Below, in pieces: positions 61,986 through 64,000 of a DNA stretch of 64,000 nucleotides (position 1 is its first letter; each line of letters begins with the position of its first letter). A program made the position numbers and the translations under genes. Under the pieces are notes generated by a model, which was not told where the DNA came from, searched no databases, and worked only from the letters and a program-made list of their open reading frames with translations. Origin of the DNA: ZAX-1 sp046533095 (GTDB lineage: Bacteria; Bacillota; Clostridia; Lachnospirales; Lachnospiraceae); contig JAJQRA010000007.1 of the NCBI GenBank assembly GCA_046533095.1, forward strand, positions 1-64,000, read 5' to 3'.

Positions 61986-62355
61986 TCCACAAGCCATGCA
62001 AATTGCAATAGGCATATGCACGAATCGCCTTATCATCAACAAGGCTAAAGCGCACTTTAGGATCCTCGCCGGGTTTCAGGCTTTTACGCTGCCCACCTTT
62101 TTCTGTAAGCAGATAAATCCACTTGATGTAGTGCGCCTCTAGCATAGGATGAGCTGCGCTACCCACCGAAACTTCGATCTCATCGCCTTTTTGTGAAATG
62201 ACAGGGACATGCTTTTCCGTTGCCCCATCGGAAGTGTTTGCAATCAGCTCACTCATTTCCTCACCGCAACAAATCACCTTAACGCCTACGTAGTCGATAA
62301 ACCCCACTAAATTCCCGCAATGTTTGCAGATGAAAAATTTTTGTTCTTTACTCAT
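61972..62355 (-). CDS. dfx: Desulfoferrodoxin (superoxide reductase)
   Basis: 127 residues, the two-iron type. The N-terminal rubredoxin-like site has C10, C13, C29 and C30 (FICKHCGN and VICCGEE). The superoxide reductase site has the histidines in EKHVPV, SAAHPM and EAHYI, and the cysteine/histidine in AYCNLHGLW. It reduces superoxide to peroxide without releasing oxygen, typical of anaerobes. A consensus promoter precedes it (TTGACA 62497-62492, 17 bp, TATAAT 62474-62469) and GGAGG sits before the ATG. Confidence 0.96.
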   Translation of the reverse strand: MSKEQKFFICKHCGNLVGFIDYVGVKVICCGEEMSELIANTSDGATEKHVPVISQKGDEIEVSVGSAAHPMLEAHYIKWIYLLTEKGGQRKSLKPGEDPKVRFSLVDDKAIRAYAYCNLHGLWKADV

Positions 62356-62468
62356 AGATTGTTCCTCCTTTCGGAATGTCCACCCAGCTATTCAAGCTGT
62401 CTGTACCTCATTTTATTGTAGTCAATGTAATGTAACGCCTGTGGTTTTTGTCAATCTTACTGGTTATT

Positions 62469-62497
62469 ATTATAGTCAATATCAACAGACTTGTCAA
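62469..62497 (-). promoter_or_regulatory. Promoter of dfx
   Basis: Minus-strand TTGACA and TATAAT spaced 17 bp, about 115 bp upstream of the start codon. Confidence 0.75.
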
Positions 62498-62569
62498 CCG
62501 TCTGGTTCCTTCCTTTTTCCATACAATGTTGCTTTTATAGACATCCTAAGCAATTTCTATCCGCCAAAC

Positions 62570-63700
62570 TTATTTTTCCACATTTTTGCCCGTTAAAGCT
62601 TTCACAATTTGAGGGAATTGCCATGTTAGGCTATAGCGATCCATCAGGAAAAAGGATTCTGTATTTTCAGGTTTTCCACCGGTATCCCACCAGATGCAGG
62701 GGATATTTTGCCGCTTTGCTTTTCCTACAATATAGTGTGCCCACGCGGCGCGATCTGCTTCATTGCCTTTATCGATCGCTCCAAATTCAGTAATGATGAC
62801 AGGGATGCCCTTGTCGATAAAGATACGCCCTAAATCTGCAAATATGCGATCAATTTCAAGCGTATTTTCTTGTGTTCGTGCATTCCATTTACACTTGTCA
62901 GCGTCCCCTCCTACCTCTTGAGCAAACCAATAGGGGCGATAAAAATGCACCGAAACAATTACTTTATCTGCTTTTTGCAATTGAAAAGCTTCTAACGCTT
63001 CCGTTTCAAGAGATGCCCCATAGGTTGGAAGGATTAGGTATCGCTCGCTGTTGCCACCCGATGCCTGGCGCACTGTTTTTACAAACGCGGCGTTAAGTTT
63101 ATTTACGGTTTCTCTCGCCTGTGGCGTCCCTTGTGTCCATTCATATCTTGTTCCAATCAGTCTTGGCTCATTCATATTTTCAAACAGCAGACGATCGTCA
63201 TACTGTGCAAATCGCTCTGCAATCTGTTTCCATACAACGCAAATCATCGTTTCTGCCAGTCCACTATTTTCTTCACTTGGCGTGTACCAAGTATCATGGT
63301 GTGCATTTAAAATCACATACAGATTGCACTCAATCGCAAAATCCACTACTTGTTGGACCCGATCAAGCCATGCGGCATCAATCTGAAAAGAGCTATCCAT
63401 ATGTTCATACCAAGTGACAGGGATTCGGATCGTGTCAAATCCTGCATCATCCACTTTTGCGATGATCTTTGCAGTTGTTTCCGGATTTCCCCAAAAGGTT
63501 TCTTGATCCAGGTCAATATAATTTCGATTGCCGGAAAAATGTGCATCCAACGTGTTTCCAAGATTCCAGCCAACCCTCATATCTGCCGGAAGTAATCGTT
63601 CCTCTTTCTTTTGTAAACAAGATACTGCCACCAGCAAAATCATCCCTGCTGCGATTGGCATGATTGCATAGAAGCACCGATAGCTCATTTTTATTTTCAT
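62570..63700 (-). CDS. Secreted glycoside hydrolase family 5 (endoglucanase-type)
   Basis: About 376 residues. An N-terminal membrane segment (YAIMPIAAGMILLVAVSC) could be a signal peptide or anchor; the cysteine at its end is a weak lipobox. The barrel shows MRVGWNLGNTLDA, IRIPVTWYEHMD, ILNAHHDTWY, the acid/base glutamate in LFENMNEPR, HFYRPYWFAQE and the nucleophile in VIITEFGAID. GH5 enzymes of this type cut beta-1,4-glucans; a mannanase activity is also possible. The ATG at 63700 is preferred to a TTG two codons earlier because GAGGTGA lies ten bases before it. No carbohydrate-binding module or dockerin is attached. Confidence 0.9.
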   Translation of the reverse strand: MKIKMSYRCFYAIMPIAAGMILLVAVSCLQKKEERLLPADMRVGWNLGNTLDAHFSGNRNYIDLDQETFWGNPETTAKIIAKVDDAGFDTIRIPVTWYEHMDSSFQIDAAWLDRVQQVVDFAIECNLYVILNAHHDTWYTPSEENSGLAETMICVVWKQIAERFAQYDDRLLFENMNEPRLIGTRYEWTQGTPQARETVNKLNAAFVKTVRQASGGNSERYLILPTYGASLETEALEAFQLQKADKVIVSVHFYRPYWFAQEVGGDADKCKWNARTQENTLEIDRIFADLGRIFIDKGIPVIITEFGAIDKGNEADRAAWAHYIVGKAKRQNIPCIWWDTGGKPENTESFFLMDRYSLTWQFPQIVKALTGKNVEK

Positions 63701-63735
63701 AGCCAAATTTCACCTCTTACTCATTTTACCTGCCC

Positions 63736-63840
63736 TGCTCCTTTATCTATTTCATTTAAAAATTAAAATGAAAACGGGAGGGTGATAGCGATGGCCTCTC
63801 ACTTGCTGCTCTTTTATCTATTTCATTTAAAAGTTAAAAT
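63736..63840. repeat. 34-bp direct repeat pair upstream of the GH5 gene
   Basis: Copies at 63736-63769 and 63807-63840 share CTATTTCATTTAAAA and differ at two positions, with starts 71 bp apart. They lie directly upstream of the GH5 gene and may be regulatory. The remaining 63841-64000 shows no supported gene. Confidence 0.75.
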
Positions 63841-64000
63841 ATACAAATGGATTATAAGTGCCTTTTACCATATAAGTAATACAAATCACAAAAACCAGCA
63901 GTATCGCAACAGGATAACAGCCATCCAACACGAAGCCAAGCCTACGACCATCTGTCAATACTTTGTTGACACGTCTGGCAATTGGCGTACTAAATAAAAC

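Noticed and set aside
63782..63997. 71-codon plus-strand frame with a GGGAGGG before an ATG
   Set aside because: The protein has no recognisable motif, overlaps a direct repeat and continues through low-complexity sequence. The ribosome-binding-like site alone is not enough.
1..64000. tRNA, rRNA and known riboswitches
   Set aside because: No cloverleaf, rRNA segment, T-box or SAM-type leader was recognised by eye. A covariance-model search would be needed to be sure.

Overview
The window reads as chromosomal DNA of a strictly anaerobic, low-to-mid G+C Clostridia, probably a Lachnospiraceae relative. The reasons are the strong AGGAGG-type ribosome binding sites, pyruvate phosphate dikinase, desulfoferrodoxin, a class II alpha2-type glycyl-tRNA synthetase, a yqzL-recO-era block, plant-polysaccharide enzymes (GH2 beta-mannosidase, AGE-family epimerase, GH5 cellulase) and abundant debris of Tn1549-type conjugative elements. 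No rRNA, tRNA or CRISPR array was seen. All assignments come from reading the sequence; no database was searched.

Layout. 1-2.9 kb: an oxoguanine glycosylase among gene wrecks (a peptide-export ABC transporter, a TetR regulator, a short-chain dehydrogenase). 2.9-9.9 kb: a minus-strand operon of an M20 amidohydrolase, cysteine synthase, two nitrogenase-like component-1 subunits and a PatB/MalY C-S lyase, behind a palindromic operator. 9.9-10.7 kb: mobile-element debris. 10.8-22.1 kb: a lipoyl-centred redox locus. It has lipA, lplA and a PucR-type regulator on the minus strand. Divergently it has a GlcD-like flavoprotein, a CCG-domain Fe-S protein, a GcvH-like lipoyl carrier and a lipoamide dehydrogenase. 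These are followed by decayed flavoprotein genes, a frameshifted etfB and an etfA reduced to its FAD domain. 22.3-32.1 kb: a beta-mannoside operon (solute-binding protein, two permeases, epimerase, beta-mannosidase) with a LacI-type regulator and three matching operators. 32.4-36.5 kb: CHAP and IS3 debris, Ada-AlkA and Ogt alkylation repair, and a TetR/membrane-protein pair. 36.6-44.5 kb: an agr-type quorum-sensing island (AgrD-like peptide, LytTR regulator, AgrC-like kinase, frameshifted AgrB) plus an ABC exporter under the same repeated operator boxes, flanked on both sides by conjugative-element remnants. 44.7-47.4 kb: a broken kinase, an ATPase-DUF234 protein and more debris. 47.4-62.4 kb: housekeeping genes (ppdK, glyS, a lipoprotein, recO, yqzL, era, an M16C protease, MscS, DUF1015, an HD-domain protein, dfx). 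62.6-63.7 kb: a GH5 glycosidase.

Three systems deserve attention. (1) The nitrogenase-like pair keeps all six P-cluster cysteine positions but sits with C-S lyase, cysteine synthase and deacylase genes and has no nifH or nifB here. It may be an anaerobic reductive route for sulfur salvage. (2) The lipoyl locus could move electrons from a 2-hydroxyacid-type substrate through a flavoprotein and a CCG Fe-S protein onto a protein-bound lipoyl group, and then through lipoamide dehydrogenase to NAD+. Its distal Etf part appears to be decaying. (3) The agr island encodes a peptide whose usual ring cysteine appears to be a serine. Its 15-bp operator boxes lie in 21-bp-phased pairs at three promoters.
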